Source: Lachnospiraceae bacterium
GTDB taxonomy: Bacteria > Bacillota > Clostridia > Lachnospirales > Lachnospiraceae
Assembly (NCBI GenBank): GCA_021202575.1
Contig: JAJQCU010000212.1
Span: forward strand, 1 to 6,495
Reading direction: 5' to 3'
Length of the DNA: 6,495 nucleotides
The first letter of the stretch is position 1. Every line of letters starts with the position of its first letter. Below the pieces are notes generated by a model, which was given only the letters and a program-made list of their open reading frames with translations, made no database searches and was not told the DNA's origin. This document shows positions 5,663 to 6,495 of this stretch, one piece after another. The translations under genes and the position numbers were made by a program.

Positions 5663-6103
5663 ATCAATAAAGTAATTCTTATGGGACGCCTGACGCGGGA
5701 GCCGGAGGTTAGGTATTCCCAGGGGGCCAATCCTACCACGGTAGCGCGGTTTTCTGTCGCGGTAGACAGGCGGTTTAAGCGCCAGGGAGAGCCGGACGCG
5801 GATTTCTTCAACTGCACAGCTTTTGGGAAACAGGCAGAATTTGTGGAGAAGTATCTGCACAAGGGAATCAAGATGCTGATAACCGGCCGCCTGCAGAATA
5901 ACAATTACACCAACAGAAACGGCGAGGCTGTTTACAGTATCCAGATAATGGTGGATGAAATGGAGTTTGCAGAAAGCAAGGGCACATCCGGCGGCCAGGG
6001 CGGCTATGTTGGCGAAAGCACGGCACGGAGCACCGCAGATAATGATCTGGATGGCTTTATGTCAATTCCGGATGATATTGACGAGGAGCTTCCGTTCAAC
6101 TGA
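5663..6103 (+). CDS. ssb: Single-stranded DNA-binding protein (SSB), non-AUG start
   Basis: The protein has 146 residues if read from AUC 5663, giving (M)NKVILMGRLTREPEVRYS, the usual SSB N-terminus with that codon in the place of Met1. The first AUG (5681, 140 aa) would remove the first beta strand of the OB fold. The OB fold spans about 1-107, with VARFSVAVDRRF, DFFNCTAFGKQAEFVEKYLHKG and the GRLQNNNYTNRNG loop visible. A Gly/Ser-rich linker (GGQGGY) and an acidic tail IPDDIDEELPFN follow. SSB coats phage single strands and recruits partners through the tail. The position after the annealing, NinB-like and HNH-like genes fits a phage replication/recombination operon. The AUC could be a true weak start, a damaging G-to-C change at 5665, or a sequence error. 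Confidence 0.9.
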   Translation: MNKVILMGRLTREPEVRYSQGANPTTVARFSVAVDRRFKRQGEPDADFFNCTAFGKQAEFVEKYLHKGIKMLITGRLQNNNYTNRNGEAVYSIQIMVDEMEFAESKGTSGGQGGYVGESTARSTADNDLDGFMSIPDDIDEELPFN

Positions 6104-6132
6104 GGATCCGGGAATCCGAATGTTGATCGGAA
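6090..6132 (+). other. RNA stem-loop spanning the ssb stop codon, beside the next ribosome binding site
   Basis: TTCCG-T-TCAAC (6090-6100) pairs with GTTGA-T-CGGAA (6122-6132), ten pairs with one mismatch. The 21-nt loop contains a small inner hairpin, GGAT (6104-6107) with ATCC (6114-6117). The 5' arm and the stop are within ssb, and the 3' arm ends 1 nt before GGAG (6134-6137) of the next gene. No T-run follows, so it is not a standard terminator. A coupling role is inferred. Confidence 0.4.
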
Positions 6133-6144
6133 CGGAGAAAGATA

Positions 6145-6495
6145 ATGGCAAGGCCGAGAAAAGCAGGACTCGATTATTTTCCTTTTGATGTGAACTTTTT
6201 CTCGGATAAAAAAATCAGGATTTTAAAGAGCCGTTACGGCGCAGATGGAATAGAACTGTATTTATATCTGATCTGTGAAACATATAAAAACGGCTATTAC
6301 ATTCAGATGGATGAAGACTATATAGACCTCATCCATGATGAGCTGCACATGAGCAGCGAAAAGGTAATGCAGGTAATGAAATTCTTGCTGGAACGGTCAC
6401 TACTGGACAGCACACTTTTTCAGTCGGACACTATCATCACCTCCCTCGGAATACAGAGGCGATTTCAGGAGGCCGTGAAATCACGGGGCTCAAAA
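6145..6495 (+). CDS. DUF4373 (Lin1244/Lin1753-like) phage replication protein, 3'-truncated
   Basis: ATG 6145 follows GGAG (6134-6137) by 7 nt, and 117 codons are visible before the window ends. The start MARPRKAGLDYFPFDVNFF and the following RILKSRYGADGIELYLYLIC, with ETYKNGYYIQMDEDY (45-59), match the N-terminal domain of DUF4373/Lin1244/Lin1753-type proteins. These are common in Firmicutes phages and occupy the place of replication initiation or helicase-loading genes. The domain is thought to be winged-helix-like and is often followed by a DnaD-like or other C-terminal part, which here would lie beyond 6495. The gene is AT-richer than ssb. It follows ssb after 41 nt that include most of the stem-loop described above. 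A role in starting phage DNA replication is inferred from family and position. Confidence 0.87.
   Translation, partial: MARPRKAGLDYFPFDVNFFSDKKIRILKSRYGADGIELYLYLICETYKNGYYIQMDEDYIDLIHDELHMSSEKVMQVMKFLLERSLLDSTLFQSDTIITSLGIQRRFQEAVKSRGSK

Noticed and set aside
5656..5670. Four-codon minigene (MTYQ) within the ssb leader
   Set aside because: Its AUG is only 2 nt from AGGAGG, too close for efficient initiation, so it is noted only as part of the ssb start problem.
5368..5904. 178-codon open frame on the minus strand across the HNH-like and ssb genes
   Set aside because: It lies opposite two recognisable proteins, has no ribosome binding site support, and its product is Arg/Pro/Ser-rich as expected for an antisense shadow of GC-rich coding DNA.
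6120..6188. 22-codon ORF (MLIGTEKDNGKAEK...) overlapping the DUF4373 start
   Set aside because: No Shine-Dalgarno at a useful distance, and it is out of frame with the recognised DUF4373 start.

Overview
The window looks like the early, left-arm part of a prophage or temperate siphophage from a Gram-positive, Clostridia-type host, probably a gut Lachnospiraceae-like bacterium. The reasons are near-perfect AGGAGG(TGA) ribosome binding sites before most genes, very tight packing with ATGA overlaps, and a gene set typical of Firmicutes phages: a ParB-like protein, ORF6C-domain protein, HTH regulator, Gp157, Rad52-like annealing protein, HNH protein, SSB and DUF4373. The host assignment is an inference from style and gene content. 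All supported genes lie on the + strand. I see no tRNA, rRNA, CRISPR array, insertion sequence, integrase or convincing promoter, so the window is probably the interior of one long early transcript.

Left part (1-2065): a 5'-truncated ParB N-terminal-domain protein overlaps a coiled-coil/ORF6C-domain protein by ATGA. A small acidic protein follows, and then a small gene broken by an in-frame TAA at codon 35. This part is AT-richer than what follows. A short spacer with a perfect 6-bp hairpin (2091-2105) lies at the composition change.

Middle part (2129-3661): a chain of small genes, each with a strong ribosome binding site. They encode a 90-aa protein of unknown role, a two-domain HTH regulator, unknown proteins of 91, 45 and 36 aa, and a 64-aa four-cysteine protein. 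Several share a near-identical stop/Shine-Dalgarno junction (TATGAAAGGAGGG). The 45-aa gene contains a strong hairpin whose flanks look like a terminator for the opposite strand.

Right part (3591-6495): the recombination and replication module. In order it encodes Gp157, a Rad52-superfamily single-strand annealing protein, a NinB-like protein, a Cys/His HNH-like protein, SSB, and the start of a DUF4373 (Lin1244/Lin1753-type) replication-initiation protein that runs off the window. The expected teamwork is that SSB and the annealing protein handle phage single strands, the NinB-like and HNH-like proteins act on recombination intermediates, and the DUF4373 protein leads into origin/helicase-loading functions beyond the edge.

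The system as a whole is a recognisable phage early region, not a new one. The points most worth a second look are the ssb gene, whose well-placed ribosome binding site leads to AUC instead of AUG; SSB-like acidic LPF tips on both SSB and the annealing protein; the nonsense-interrupted small gene; and two structured RNA elements, one in the 45-aa gene and one spanning the ssb stop codon.
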